The notes under the pieces: generated by a model
Told to the model about the DNA's origin: nothing
Seen by the model: the letters and a program-made list of their open reading frames with translations, nothing else
Databases searched by the model: none
Made by a program: the position numbers and the translations under genes
Origin: CAVVIO01 sp963748095
Lineage (GTDB): Bacteria > Bacteroidota > Bacteroidia > Bacteroidales > UBA10428
Length of the DNA: 25,819 nucleotides
NCBI GenBank assembly: GCA_963748095.1
Contig: CAVVIO010000043.1
Span: 1 to 25,819 of the forward strand
Reading direction: 5' to 3'
Part shown: positions 13,957-21,917 of the stretch, in pieces
Numbering within the stretch: the first letter of the stretch is position 1
Layout of the letters: the number at the start of each line of letters is the position of its first letter

Positions 13957-14328
13957 TTATCTGCAGGTTTCTTTTTCAGCATCCACAGCACGCGGTCGTA
14001 GGAGATAACATAGTGGATAAACGTAACAGCCAGCCATTATCAGTGCCGGCCGTTGATATCCGCTGTCGTACAATGCCAGAACGGCCAGGGTGAAGAGGCA
14101 CAATTCCAGCAGCAGGCGTACTATACCCGAAACGGCCACGGTTGCCGGCCCCGGATCATTGGGTATCCTGAAAATGCCCCATAACGTGGCAGCAATGGCC
14201 GGCAATGCAAACGCAAGCAGGTAATGTTCCCAGCCTGCCGATTGTTTCCATCCCCAGATGCCCAATGCGGCAAGGATGCACAGTTCCAGTAAAAAACGAA
14301 CAGCCAGGTTAACGGGATTTGAGCTCAT
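13957..14328 (-). CDS. YrdB/DUF2568-family membrane protein
   Basis: This protein of 123 residues has four membrane segments (about 7-27, 36-53, 66-86, 93-110). NLAVRFLLELCILAALGIWG, LPAIAATLWGIFRIPNDPGP and VRLLLELCLFTLAVLALYDS form the duplicated R-LLEL pattern of the YrdB/DUF2568 family. The function of the family is unknown. The gene is visibly richer in GC than everything around it, which suggests recent acquisition. A promoter-like pair, TTTA and TATCTTTC (minus strand, -7 box at 14369-14362), lies about 30 nt upstream. It diverges from the gene at 14501. Confidence 0.8.
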   Translation of the reverse strand: MSSNPVNLAVRFLLELCILAALGIWGWKQSAGWEHYLLAFALPAIAATLWGIFRIPNDPGPATVAVSGIVRLLLELCLFTLAVLALYDSGYQRPALIMAGCYVYPLCYLLRPRAVDAEKETCR

Positions 14329-14500
14329 AAACAGTTAATGAATAATTGGACATTGCAAGAGGAAAGATACAAATAATTTCTTTTTTGTAAATGCATTATA
14401 CCTTCAAGGTTTAAAAAGTACTCTTTGTATTTTGATATATTTACAATTATCCCGGAAATACTATTAAATTTATAAAAGTATTCACTTAAATTCTTCAAAA

Positions 14501-14899
14501 ATGGATTTACTTGATTTGTATCAGCTACGTATGGATAAATGTGCTGCCGAACAATTTTGGGCCATGGCAATGATAGCTGGCATGAACGGATTTGTATTAC
14601 TCCACACAAAAAGATTATTGAAAGTAGTGGGTAGAAACAGGTTGCTTGCCGGTATAATAATTATTACCCTTCTTTTTTGCGGATATATTATCAGCCGTCA
14701 TTTTATTTACCTTCACTACGATTCATTAGCCAATAATTTTATCAAACAGGCAGGGAGAGGGGTGCAGCCATCCATTCCGGATATTGAAGATTTCAGTAAA
14801 AAACTGGCTCTCTGGTCTGGGGTCTCGTTCTATTCACTTATAACCATTGGTACCGGACTTCTCTCTGTTCTGGCTGTTGGAAACAGGAAGAAAAAATGA
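14501..14899 (+). CDS. hypothetical membrane protein, three predicted helices
   Basis: I do not recognise this protein of 132 residues. Hydrophobic segments lie at about 18-34, 48-68 and 102-126, with a polar loop rich in charged residues at 72-100 and a basic tail GNRKKK. The N-terminus, MDLLDLYQLRMDKCAAEQFW, is amphipathic. It is divergent from the YrdB gene (172-nt shared spacer) and ends 17 nt before the converging Crp/Fnr gene, an arrangement that leaves no room for a separate terminator. It is likely real because of the codon pattern and membrane profile, but no role can be proposed. Confidence 0.6.
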   Translation: MDLLDLYQLRMDKCAAEQFWAMAMIAGMNGFVLLHTKRLLKVVGRNRLLAGIIIITLLFCGYIISRHFIYLHYDSLANNFIKQAGRGVQPSIPDIEDFSKKLALWSGVSFYSLITIGTGLLSVLAVGNRKKK

Positions 14900-14916
14900 A
14901 TGGATGTACGGAATAT

Positions 14917-15609
14917 TTATCCCCGAAGGCTGATCTCTTTCAGGGTATCCCGGTTGCTGATACGGATCTGTTTCCGGTCAATCTCCAGAAGCCCGTTCTG
15001 CTCGAATTCCTTGAGCAGTTTTACCGTGCTTTCCACTGTTATTCCGGCAAAATCGGCAATGTCCTGTCGCGATAAGCTGTCGAATATATTTTCTCCGGCA
15101 AAATCGTCTGAGCTCAGGTAGAGCAGTGTAGAGGCCAGTTTTCCCGGCATCTGTTTGTGGGTAATATTTTTGATTATTTCCAGTAAATGATTTTCTCCAT
15201 GATAATTCCGGGATACAATCGCAAAGGCAAATTCATTGTTTTCGTACAATAATTTTTTAAGGGCATCCTTATCGATCATGCAGATAATAGATTCCCGTAA
15301 AGCCTGTGTGGTATAGTTGTAAATGCTTTCTCCGAAAACCGAAGCAAAAGCAATAAAATCGCCGCTTTTCAGCAGACTGATATTTTTCTGGCGGTTCCTT
15401 CCCATTTCCAGCGTTACCTTTACCAGGCCGTCTATCACATACAGCACATAGGGGGCAAAGGCACCCTGTTTGCAGATGGTTTCCCCTTTCTGGTAAACCA
15501 CCTGTTTTTTCCGGGTACTGATGTACTCAAATTCTGCGGGTACCAGCTTCTGAAAGCATCCGCTGCTGCGAAACAGATCGTCGTTATTCTCCATGCCGGT
15601 TTCTTTCAT
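14917..15609 (-). CDS. Crp/Fnr-family transcriptional regulator
   Basis: This protein of 230 residues has the family layout. A cyclic-nucleotide-binding-like domain covers about residues 28-125 (YQKGETICKQGAFAPYVLYV, IDGLVKVTLEM, LLKSGDFIAFASVFGE), followed by a long dimer helix and a winged helix-turn-helix at about 178-215 (LSRQDIADFAGITVESTVKL, LKEFEQNGLLEIDRKQIRI). The N-terminal four-cysteine cluster of Fnr is absent, and the strict cAMP-binding residues are not evident, so the signal is unknown. Start ATG 15609 is used; ATG 15594 (MENNDDLF) is possible. Its leader is shared with the divergent promoter at 15727-15758. Regulators of this kind in Bacteroidota often respond to oxygen, NO or redox state. 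Confidence 0.9.
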   Translation of the reverse strand: MKETGMENNDDLFRSSGCFQKLVPAEFEYISTRKKQVVYQKGETICKQGAFAPYVLYVIDGLVKVTLEMGRNRQKNISLLKSGDFIAFASVFGESIYNYTTQALRESIICMIDKDALKKLLYENNEFAFAIVSRNYHGENHLLEIIKNITHKQMPGKLASTLLYLSSDDFAGENIFDSLSRQDIADFAGITVESTVKLLKEFEQNGLLEIDRKQIRISNRDTLKEISLRG

Positions 15610-15726
15610 TTCGTCCTGTTGAAATTGTGGGGTGAATTTACAAAGGCCGGGGGAATAAAAAAATTAATTTTTGGGAAGGCAATTTCATATCCTATCCCGT
15701 CACTTTCTCACTGTTAATAAAAATGA

Positions 15727-15758
15727 TTTGCTTTTTATTGGGTTATCTTTTATATTTA
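15727..15758 (+). promoter_or_regulatory. Bacteroidetes-type promoter upstream of the decayed T9SS gene
   Basis: TTTG (15727-15730), 20 nt, TATATTTA (15751-15758), a close match to TTTG-N19-20-TAnnTTTG. It begins TTTGCTTTTTATT, as in the dispersed repeats, but the following leader of about 200 nt is unrelated to them. The rest of the spacer 15610-15968 shows no gene. Confidence 0.6.
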
Positions 15759-15968
15759 AATATTAATCGGAGAGAGGAGAAGTATAACCCGATACGGTAA
15801 TTAGCAGAAAGAATTAAAACCGTTCTCAATTGGTTACAGCATAACTGAACAAAAAACAGAAATGTAAAGAGAAATCGGGTAAGCTGATATTATAAATTTA
15901 ATAGGGCGTAGCAGGCATGATAAATATTCAATCCATAAATACCTTTTCAGTAATTTAAATCAGTAATC

Positions 15969-17371
15969 ATGAAATTCATTGTATTATTTTTTGTTTTTAT
16001 ACCAACTATTGGTTATTCTCAACCATCTGTCGGTAAGAATGTAAATAATCTGTTACCAGATAAAGAGGAATTACCATTTAATCCTCTCAACATGAATTCT
16101 GTGGATCAGATGGAAATTTTTCGTAGGGAAGTGTTGAATAAAGGAACATTAAAAACAACGGAAAGCGATAAAAAATTATGTGATTCCATTTATTGGTATA
16201 CTTTCCGTTCGGAAACGGATTCCTCCCTGGTATCAAAAATTGAATACAATTATGATCCGTATGGAAATATAACAATGTATGAAAATTATACCTGGGACAC
16301 GTTAAATACCAGATGGAATGGTACTTTTAAATATGAAAATTCAAGGGATGTCAACGGAAATGTAACATTATATACTGCTTTTGCCTGGGATCCTTTGACC
16401 CGCCAATGGTTACAGACTAACAAAACTGAAATTGTCTATAACGAAGACAACAAGGAAACATTGTGGACATATTATCATTGGGATATCGGAACAGGCCAGT
16501 GGAGGATTGATAGTAAAATTGATTTTGTATATGATCCACAGGGAATGTCGTTGACCACAACCACATCAAATTGGGATACGACAGCCGGTAAATGGGAAAT
16601 CTACTTTAAAACCATTGTAGATTATGATGCCGATGGGTATGTAATTCTGAGATAGTATCTGATTGGTGGGACAGTACTGCCAACGACTGGGAATTACGGC
16701 TTTTGGATTCCACGGCTGGGATGCCAACCGGAATGAATCTTACAGTTCCTACTATTCCTGGGACTTATTGAACTAGCAATGGGTAGGCCAGAACTAGAAC
16801 GGAATATTTCGAACTACATAAACGGCAAAAACACCTTGATTTATTACTTCGGATGGGACAAAGCTGCAACGTCTTGGTATCATACTATGAAAGAGGAATG
16901 AATTATGACAATATCCGGGAATTTGGTTTCCGAAACACGTTTCCAACATGGGAAACAGTACACAGATATGTGGATCTATTCATATTAATACAGTATCATC
17001 TTCGTGATTCAACCGGTGCGGAAATTGTCGGGATCAGCTATAAATGGGACGATACTCAGGAACAGTGGTATGTGAACTGTGAAAAGTTATTATTATTATC
17101 CTTCTGTTATTCCAAGTAGTATTACCCAGAAGAAAACAGAAGATTTCTGTATGTACCCTAACCCGACATCCGGGATACTATTATATTGAGATAAACAGCG
17201 AACCGATTTCCTTATGCAGAATTTACGACATCAGATGGCCAACTGATGAAAACAGTGAAAGTATCACAGGGAGTTAATACGATTAATACAGATAATCTGA
17301 AGCCCGGTAGCTATTTTATCAGAATAAAGACAGATAAGGGAATTATCAGCCAGAAATTTATAAGAAGATGA
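15969..17371 (+). pseudogene. decayed repeat-rich secreted protein with T9SS type A sorting domain
   Basis: The first 228 codons are intact: a signal peptide (MKFIVLFFVFIPTIGYSQ) and four units of about 35-40 residues with the pattern Y-Y---WD-----W (ENYTWDTLNTRW, TAFAWDPLTRQW, YYHWDIGTGQW, SNWDTTAGKW). After the TAG at 16653-16655 the same pattern continues in other frames: SDWWDSTANDWELRL, SYSSYYSWDLLN followed by a TAG at 16774, YYFGWDKAATSWYHT, and YKWDDTQEQWYVN. It ends with YYYYPSVIPSSITQKKTEDF, YPNPTSG and NTDNLKPGSYFIRIKTDKG, finishing KFIRR-TGA at 17371. That end is a type A sorting domain (Por_Secre_tail). At least four frameshifts or stops are needed to join the parts, one in a TTA-run near 17080. 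The role of the original protein is unknown. Confidence 0.85.
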
Positions 17372-17670
17372 AAGCGGAAAAATAAAGGTAGATAATCCCA
17401 CCCAGTCCAAACTTAACTTAGTGTAGCCTGAACCTTTTTTGTTTTTGGACCATTTAAGAATTAATCCAACCATAGGCAGCACCATTCTGATTGGTGCAGG
17501 TAAGGTATTTTAAGTCCGGTCATCCGTGGTCAGTACGATATAAACGTTACCCTGTATGTATGTTATAACCAGAGTCATTAATTCTCTTCAGCCAATTCAT
17601 CCGGTTTGGAATGTAATGTAATATTTTTTCATAACCGGACGTGTAGACTCGTCACCTGTCATTTTTTTTT

Positions 17671-17902
17671 CATTACTGCACGTGGTAATGACCTGTTGGC
17701 CTTCCTTGCGGTAGTATCATGTACGTGGTAATAGTATATCGGAGATCATAAACATCATTACACGACATGTTGACGTGTCATCTGCGTTCTTACACCTTAT
17801 TACCAAGCGTGGTAATATATGTTTGTTTTTCAGTCAGCTATTTTACATATGCTGTAAATTTCTCAACTGTCTTCCGTTTTATTATTACTGTAGGCAGTAA
17901 TA
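17671..17902. repeat. cluster of five short hairpins, four with a TATTACC/GGTAATA core
   Basis: Elements seen: 17671-17690 CATTACTG-CACG-TGGTAATG (two wobble pairs), 17712-17733 TAGTATCA-TGTACG-TGGTAATA (two mismatches), 17764-17779 GACATG-TTGA-CGTGTC (a different core), 17798-17817 TATTACCA-AGCG-TGGTAATA (perfect) and 17883-17902 TATTACTG-TAGG-CAGTAATA (perfect). Four share 8-bp arms, three of them with a 4-nt loop. They resemble extragenic palindromic repeats or a cluster of binding sites; which one is not decidable here. Confidence 0.75.
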
Positions 17903-18008
17903 GTGAAAATGACGACAAACTACCGATCAATATCCGCGGTAGTGAAAAAAGACAGGTCGGATGCAAATAACCTACTTACCGGAACATTTGTTTTTTACCT
18001 TTATAACC

Positions 18009-18034
18009 GTTACATTTAAAGCATAAATGGTAAC
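18009..18034 (+). promoter_or_regulatory. inverted repeat upstream of the ABC transporter genes
   Basis: GTTACATTTA and TAAATGGTAAC are complementary except for one extra base, separated by 5 nt. It lies about 150 nt before the first ABC gene and could be an operator or leader hairpin. Confidence 0.35.
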
Positions 18035-18131
18035 CGGAACAGAAAAGCAGGGTAGACATTATAACTTCAGGAGAATGACTTATTCAGAAAGTATCATACA
18101 ATTAATACTATATCCCAAATTGGCATATATT

Positions 18132-18143
18132 GTTCAATTGAAC
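18132..18143 (+). promoter_or_regulatory. 12-bp perfect palindrome upstream of the ABC transporter genes
   Basis: GTTCAATTGAAC is a perfect palindrome 37 nt before the start codon of the ABC permease gene, a fitting position for an operator. No binding protein can be named. Confidence 0.35.
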
Positions 18144-18180
18144 CTGCTTGTAAATTATCGCCAATATTAAAGACACATCA

Positions 18181-19185
18181 ATGATTTTAACTATTCTGAA
18201 GATAAGATTGATTCAACTATTCCGATTGCTTAAGGAAATAGGATTTTTGCGAATAATAGTTCTGTTGGTGCTGATTGCATTTTTTTCCTTGATGGTTCAG
18301 CAGGCAATAAAAGATGCCGGGGGTTCATACCTGGTTTCAATAGTGGCAGGGGTTATTCTTCTGGCAATTCACGCGTCCCGTAAGGATAAACACTTTGCAA
18401 AAATAAGTTTTAACCGTGTCTATTATCTGTTTTTAACTGAGTATCTCATTCTGTCGTTACCCGTTATAATAATCTGTTCAATATATGGTGACTGGAATAA
18501 TGCATTGTTACTGATTCTTATATGTTTTTTGATACCCAGGATATACCTTAACTTAGGATTAAATAATGTATCTTCTGTTTTCAGAATACTGCTGAATCCT
18601 TTTCATTCCAACTTAAATTTCAGGTTAAATATCAGGATTCCGGTTAAAAATCCTAAATCATTTGAATGGATCAGCGGGTTTCGCCGGTATTTCATTATCA
18701 TAATTCCGGTCTACCTGATTTTTTTGGCTTTTTCTTTCAAAGCCAATGTAGCTTTGGTAGGTATTTTAGTTATGTCAATTATCACCTCCGGATTTTATTA
18801 CTATGGGGAGCCCCGCGAATTTGTAGAGTTGTTTTCGGGAAATTACAGGACGTTTGTTTTTCAAAAAATCGGGCTAAGCGTAAAATATTTATTCATTATG
18901 CTTTCGCCAATGGTTGTTGTTGCATTTATTTTTCAGATAAATACATGGTATTATACAATCGGGGCTTTACTTTTAGCAGGTTTAATACAAGCAATTACCA
19001 TTATTTTTAAATATGCGCTTTTCTCTCAAAATACCGATTTAGGGAGAAATGGAATGATTGTATTTGTTAATGTGTTGTGTTTGATGTTACCATTTTTTTG
19101 GCCCTTACCTGTGTTTATGGGAATAAGATATTATTTTAAAGCTCAAAATAAATTAAAAGAATACGTTGATGATATCAATCACTAA
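18181..19185 (+). CDS. ABC transporter membrane subunit, unassigned family
   Basis: This protein of 334 residues is very hydrophobic with about eight or nine membrane segments, the first at about residues 24-42 after a short basic N-terminus, the last at about 295-318. I do not recognise a named permease family from motifs. Its role is inferred from the next gene, an ABC ATPase whose start codon lies inside its 3' end, so the two are translationally coupled. A loop with IRIPVKNPKSFEWISGFRRY (about 151-170) may be the coupling region. Direction and substrate are unknown; the ATPase type points to an exporter or a membrane-remodelling system rather than a binding-protein-dependent importer. Confidence 0.75.
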   Translation: MILTILKIRLIQLFRLLKEIGFLRIIVLLVLIAFFSLMVQQAIKDAGGSYLVSIVAGVILLAIHASRKDKHFAKISFNRVYYLFLTEYLILSLPVIIICSIYGDWNNALLLILICFLIPRIYLNLGLNNVSSVFRILLNPFHSNLNFRLNIRIPVKNPKSFEWISGFRRYFIIIIPVYLIFLAFSFKANVALVGILVMSIITSGFYYYGEPREFVELFSGNYRTFVFQKIGLSVKYLFIMLSPMVVVAFIFQINTWYYTIGALLLAGLIQAITIIFKYALFSQNTDLGRNGMIVFVNVLCLMLPFFWPLPVFMGIRYYFKAQNKLKEYVDDINH

Positions 19186-19864
19186 CCTGGTTGTCAGTTA
19201 CGGACAAAATACTGTCCTAAAAGGACTTGATTTACAAATCGAATCACCTTCCATTCATGGATTGGTTGGTTTAAATGGTTCGGGGAAGACCACATTGTTA
19301 AATTCGATATATGGTCTTAAAGAAAGGAAGGAAGGTTCCATATTATATGGTTCAGTTCCTGTTGGAAGGAGTAAAATGGCTTATCTTGAATCGGTAAATT
19401 ATTTCTATCCCTATATCACCGGTAAAGAGTATCTGATGATGTTCCGGACACAGAACCCGGATTTTGATATCGATAAATGGAACGAATTTTTTGAATTGCC
19501 TTTGAATAAATTAATCGAAACTTATTCAACAGGTATGAAAAAGAAGCTTGCCTTTATGGGAGTAATTTGCTTAAACAGGGAAATTATTATACTTGACGAG
19601 CCGTTCAACGGTGTGGATCTGGAGACAGTGCAAAAAATAAAATTATTGCTGATAAAATTGAAAGAGAGAAAAAAAACTATAATAGTAACATCACATATAC
19701 TGGAATCTTTATTGAATATATGCGACGTGATCAGTTATTTGAACAACGGGACCATTCAGTTTACGAAAGAGAAGAAAGATTTTGGATCTATTGAAAAAGA
19801 GATCTTTTCAGTACATCAGGATCGGTTAGATAAACAAATTCAATTACTTATAGGGAATGAATAA
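19169..19864 (+). CDS. ABC transporter ATP-binding protein
   Basis: About 231 residues with all ABC ATPase motifs: Walker A GLNGSGKTT (about 34-42 from ATG 19169), signature TYSTGMKKKLAFMG in the place of LSGGQ, Walker B EIIILDEPFNGVD, and the switch histidine in IIVTSH. The STGMKKK form of the signature is typical of ATPases of exporter and antibiotic-type systems. The ORF also runs from TTG 19166, but ATG 19169 fits better. It overlaps the permease gene by 17 nt, and the strong terminator at 19926-19953 closes the two-gene operon. The substrate is unknown. Confidence 0.92.
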   Translation: MISITNLVVSYGQNTVLKGLDLQIESPSIHGLVGLNGSGKTTLLNSIYGLKERKEGSILYGSVPVGRSKMAYLESVNYFYPYITGKEYLMMFRTQNPDFDIDKWNEFFELPLNKLIETYSTGMKKKLAFMGVICLNREIIILDEPFNGVDLETVQKIKLLLIKLKERKKTIIVTSHILESLLNICDVISYLNNGTIQFTKEKKDFGSIEKEIFSVHQDRLDKQIQLLIGNE

Positions 19865-19925
19865 GGTTAAACCGGCTGCAGCAAACGCCAACGTTTAGTC
19901 CAGAATTGTAAAAAACAAAAAACCG

Positions 19926-19953
19926 GTTCAGGTATATTACCCGGACTTTTTTT
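19926..19953 (+). terminator. rho-independent terminator of the ABC operon
   Basis: GTTCAGGT and ACCCGGAC pair over 8 bp (one mismatch, one wobble) with a 5-nt loop and are followed directly by TTTTTTT. It lies about 60 nt after the ATPase stop. The rest of the spacer to 20097 shows no gene. Confidence 0.75.
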
Positions 19954-20097
19954 GATTTTGGGCTGTTTCCATCTTCAAATCCTGTTCAGACAATAAGGAA
20001 ATAGTCAACATAAAAATTATGATATTTCAATTTTAAAGTTATCATCCTTCAGGTTTCTGTTTCGATTTTTTAACAGCGGTTGATCTAATTTTACCGC

Positions 20098-20469
20098 ATG
20101 AAAAATGAGGTAATGAAAATAGCAATCCCGGTTGAATCGGATCACCTGAGCCTGTATTTCGGACAATGTTCGCATTACGAGATCTTCGGAGTGAAAAGCG
20201 GTGAAATAATTTCAACCGAGATCGTGCAGCCTTCATTACACGAAACGGATGAATTACCCGAATGGTTGATCAGTGAGGGAGTGTCGGCAGTAATAACCTG
20301 CAGGATTGAAAATGATATCCTGAACCGGCTTATCGAAAACAAACTGAATGTTTTTATCGAAGCTCCGCTGAAAACGTCCTCTGGATCTTACTGGAAGATT
20401 TTCTGGAAGGGAGATTGTTTTCGGGAGAAAATCCGGGTGGTCAATTCGAGAAGTTCGAAAAAAAATTAA
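20098..20469 (+). CDS. NifX/NifB-type Mo-Fe cluster-binding protein, frameshifted C-terminus
   Basis: The ORF of 123 residues begins with MKIAIPVESDHLSLYFGQCS (from ATG 20113; ATG 20098 adds five residues). HYEIFGVKSGEI and GVSAVITCRIENDILNRLIE follow, the pattern of the small dinitrogenase iron-molybdenum cofactor family, which binds iron-sulfur or Mo-Fe clusters. After NVFIEAPLKTS the open frame gives an unusual tail. In the +1 frame the sequence continues ILLEDFLEGRLFSGEN and ends KKLTEISNHK at a stop at 20492, which is what the family should have (L--FL-G-L--GEN). So a frameshift near 20375-20385 seems to have hit the gene, or the assembly. It lies 12 nt before a thioredoxin gene and probably shares its operon. 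Confidence 0.8.
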   Translation: MKNEVMKIAIPVESDHLSLYFGQCSHYEIFGVKSGEIISTEIVQPSLHETDELPEWLISEGVSAVITCRIENDILNRLIENKLNVFIEAPLKTSSGSYWKIFWKGDCFREKIRVVNSRSSKKN

Positions 20470-20504
20470 CAGAAATAAGTAATCATAAATAAAAACAAAC
20501 GAAC

Positions 20505-20855
20505 ATGTTACACACGAATTTACAGCACGTGATGAGTGCAGACGAACACAAGAAGTTAATTGAAGAAAACGAAAATGTAATGATCTGCTGCGGACGTATG
20601 GGCCCCATGTGTATTCCGGTATACGGAATTATGGAAGACCTGGAGGGAGAATATACCCATGTGAAATTTGCCGATATGGAATTTGATAATCCCGAATCGG
20701 CTGTTATCCGGAATGCACCCGAATGCCGCGGATTTATGGGATTACCGTACACGGTGTATTACAAAAACGGTAAGTTGGTAAAAGCTACCACCAGTATACA
20801 AACAATGGAACAGGTTACGGAAATACTTGACGAAAATTTCGGTCAACCCGAATAA
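20505..20855 (+). CDS. atypical thioredoxin with CX6C active site
   Basis: This protein of 116 residues has a thioredoxin fold. NENVMICCGRMGPMCIPVYG is the redox site: C29 and C36 are separated by six residues instead of the usual two in CGPC, with an extra C28. FADMEFDNPES is the central strand, and GFMGLPYTVYYKNGKLVKAT has the cis-proline loop and the last strands. I recall closely similar proteins (CGRMGPMCIPV, then the EFDNPES and MGIPFTVYYKNGK strings) in anaerobic bacteria, usually next to a thioredoxin reductase. Here the reductase gene starts 79 nt downstream. It should take electrons from that reductase; targets are unknown. Confidence 0.85.
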   Translation: MLHTNLQHVMSADEHKKLIEENENVMICCGRMGPMCIPVYGIMEDLEGEYTHVKFADMEFDNPESAVIRNAPECRGFMGLPYTVYYKNGKLVKATTSIQTMEQVTEILDENFGQPE

Positions 20856-20933
20856 TAACAACAGTTGAGTTAAAGGTTTCGGATCAGCTTACAGTTATCC
20901 GGTAACCTTCAATTCTTTTTCAATTTATCACAT

Positions 20934-21899
20934 ATGAAAGAACAATCGTACGATATTATCATCATCGGTGCCGGTGCCGCCGGACTGGCAGCCGGGATCT
21001 ATGCCTCACGGGCAAAACTGAAAGTGCTGATCCTGAATGAAGGTACTACCGGCGGGCAGATGGTGCTGACCCACGAAATTGCCAATTACCCGGGAGTGGA
21101 AACAATAAGCGGCTACCAGCTGGCCGGGACAATGAAAAAACAGGCAGCTTCTTTCGGATGTACCATCCGATCAAATGTTCGCATTACAGGACTTGATCTG
21201 AAGTCCTCACAGAAAAAGGTAGCAGTAAATAATAAAGATACCTATTATGGTAATGCCATTATTCTTACTCCCGGAGGAAGGCCCAGAATGCTCAATGTTC
21301 CGGGTGAAGAAGAATTTAAAGGGAAAGGAATATCCTATTGTGCAACCTGCGATGGGGACTTCTTTCAGGATAAGGAGATAGTCGTCGTAGGAGGGGGGAA
21401 TTCCGCTCTTGAAGAGGCAGTATCCCTTACCAAATACGCTTCGAAGGTTACCATTGTCCATCAGTTCGATCATTTCCAGGCGTTTGAACATGCCATCCGT
21501 GAAGCCCGTGAGAATGAAAAAATAGAATTTATCATGGGATCGGAAATTCAGAAATTTGAAGGGCATGAATCATTAAAGAGCGCTGTGGTAAAAAATCTGA
21601 AAACAGAAAGGGAAACATCTATTGATATCGACGGGGCTTTTATTTTTATCGGGTATATGCCCAATACATCGTTTTTGAAAAATATTGTAAAGCTGAATGA
21701 ATACGGAGAAATACTGACCGATGAAAAAATGCGTACCGGTTTGGAAGGTGTTTTCGCTGCCGGCGATTGCATTCACAAACCTTACCGCCAGGTAACTACT
21801 GCTGTAGCCGACGGTACTATTGCAGCCCTGGCAGCAGCCGAATATATGAACGAGCTGAACCGGAAAAAGAAAGAAACCGGTATGCAGGTACAGGCATAA
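20934..21899 (+). CDS. thioredoxin-reductase-like flavoprotein without the NADPH-phosphate motif
   Basis: This protein of 321 residues has the FAD-binding GAGAAGLAAGIYASRAKLKV near the start, the redox pair C136-A-T-C139 in GISYCATCDGDFF, the second nucleotide-binding site VVVGGGNSALEEA (about 150-162), and GVFAAGDCIHKPYRQVTTAV at the end, all as in low-molecular-weight thioredoxin reductases. The conserved HRRxxFRA that holds the 2'-phosphate of NADPH is replaced by HQFDHFQA (176-183), so NADPH is unlikely to be the preferred donor. NADH or another donor such as ferredoxin is more likely. The adjacent CX6C thioredoxin is the probable partner. The gene converges on an AhpD-like gene with an 18-nt gap. 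Confidence 0.9.
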   Translation: MKEQSYDIIIIGAGAAGLAAGIYASRAKLKVLILNEGTTGGQMVLTHEIANYPGVETISGYQLAGTMKKQAASFGCTIRSNVRITGLDLKSSQKKVAVNNKDTYYGNAIILTPGGRPRMLNVPGEEEFKGKGISYCATCDGDFFQDKEIVVVGGGNSALEEAVSLTKYASKVTIVHQFDHFQAFEHAIREARENEKIEFIMGSEIQKFEGHESLKSAVVKNLKTERETSIDIDGAFIFIGYMPNTSFLKNIVKLNEYGEILTDEKMRTGLEGVFAAGDCIHKPYRQVTTAVADGTIAALAAAEYMNELNRKKKETGMQVQA

Positions 21900-21917
21900 A
21901 AATTTTCCAGCTAATTT

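Larger units (their letters stand above)
17372..18180. other. 800-bp spacer without a gene
   Basis: No ORF here looks like a protein gene; the short open frames lack family similarity and cross palindromic sequence. The region holds the hairpin cluster at 17671-17902 and two further inverted repeats at 18009-18034 and 18132-18143, which lie ahead of the ABC transporter genes. Confidence 0.5.

Noticed and set aside
14325..14609. 94-codon minus-strand frame between the YrdB gene and the plus-strand membrane gene
   Set aside because: It crosses the divergent promoter region and is antisense to the membrane gene; the composition is not that of a typical protein.
16853..17119. 88-codon plus-strand frame as a separate gene
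   Set aside because: Its end (SYKWDDTQEQWYVN) carries the same repeat pattern as the gene starting at 15969, so it is a fragment of that pseudogene.
17264..17485. 73-codon minus-strand frame after the decayed T9SS gene
   Set aside because: It is antisense to the conserved sorting-domain sequence (NTDNLKPGSYFIRI) and is not protein-like.
17671..17902. CRISPR-like array from the recurring GGTAATA strings
   Set aside because: The units are palindromic and diverged, spacing is irregular, and no cas genes are present.
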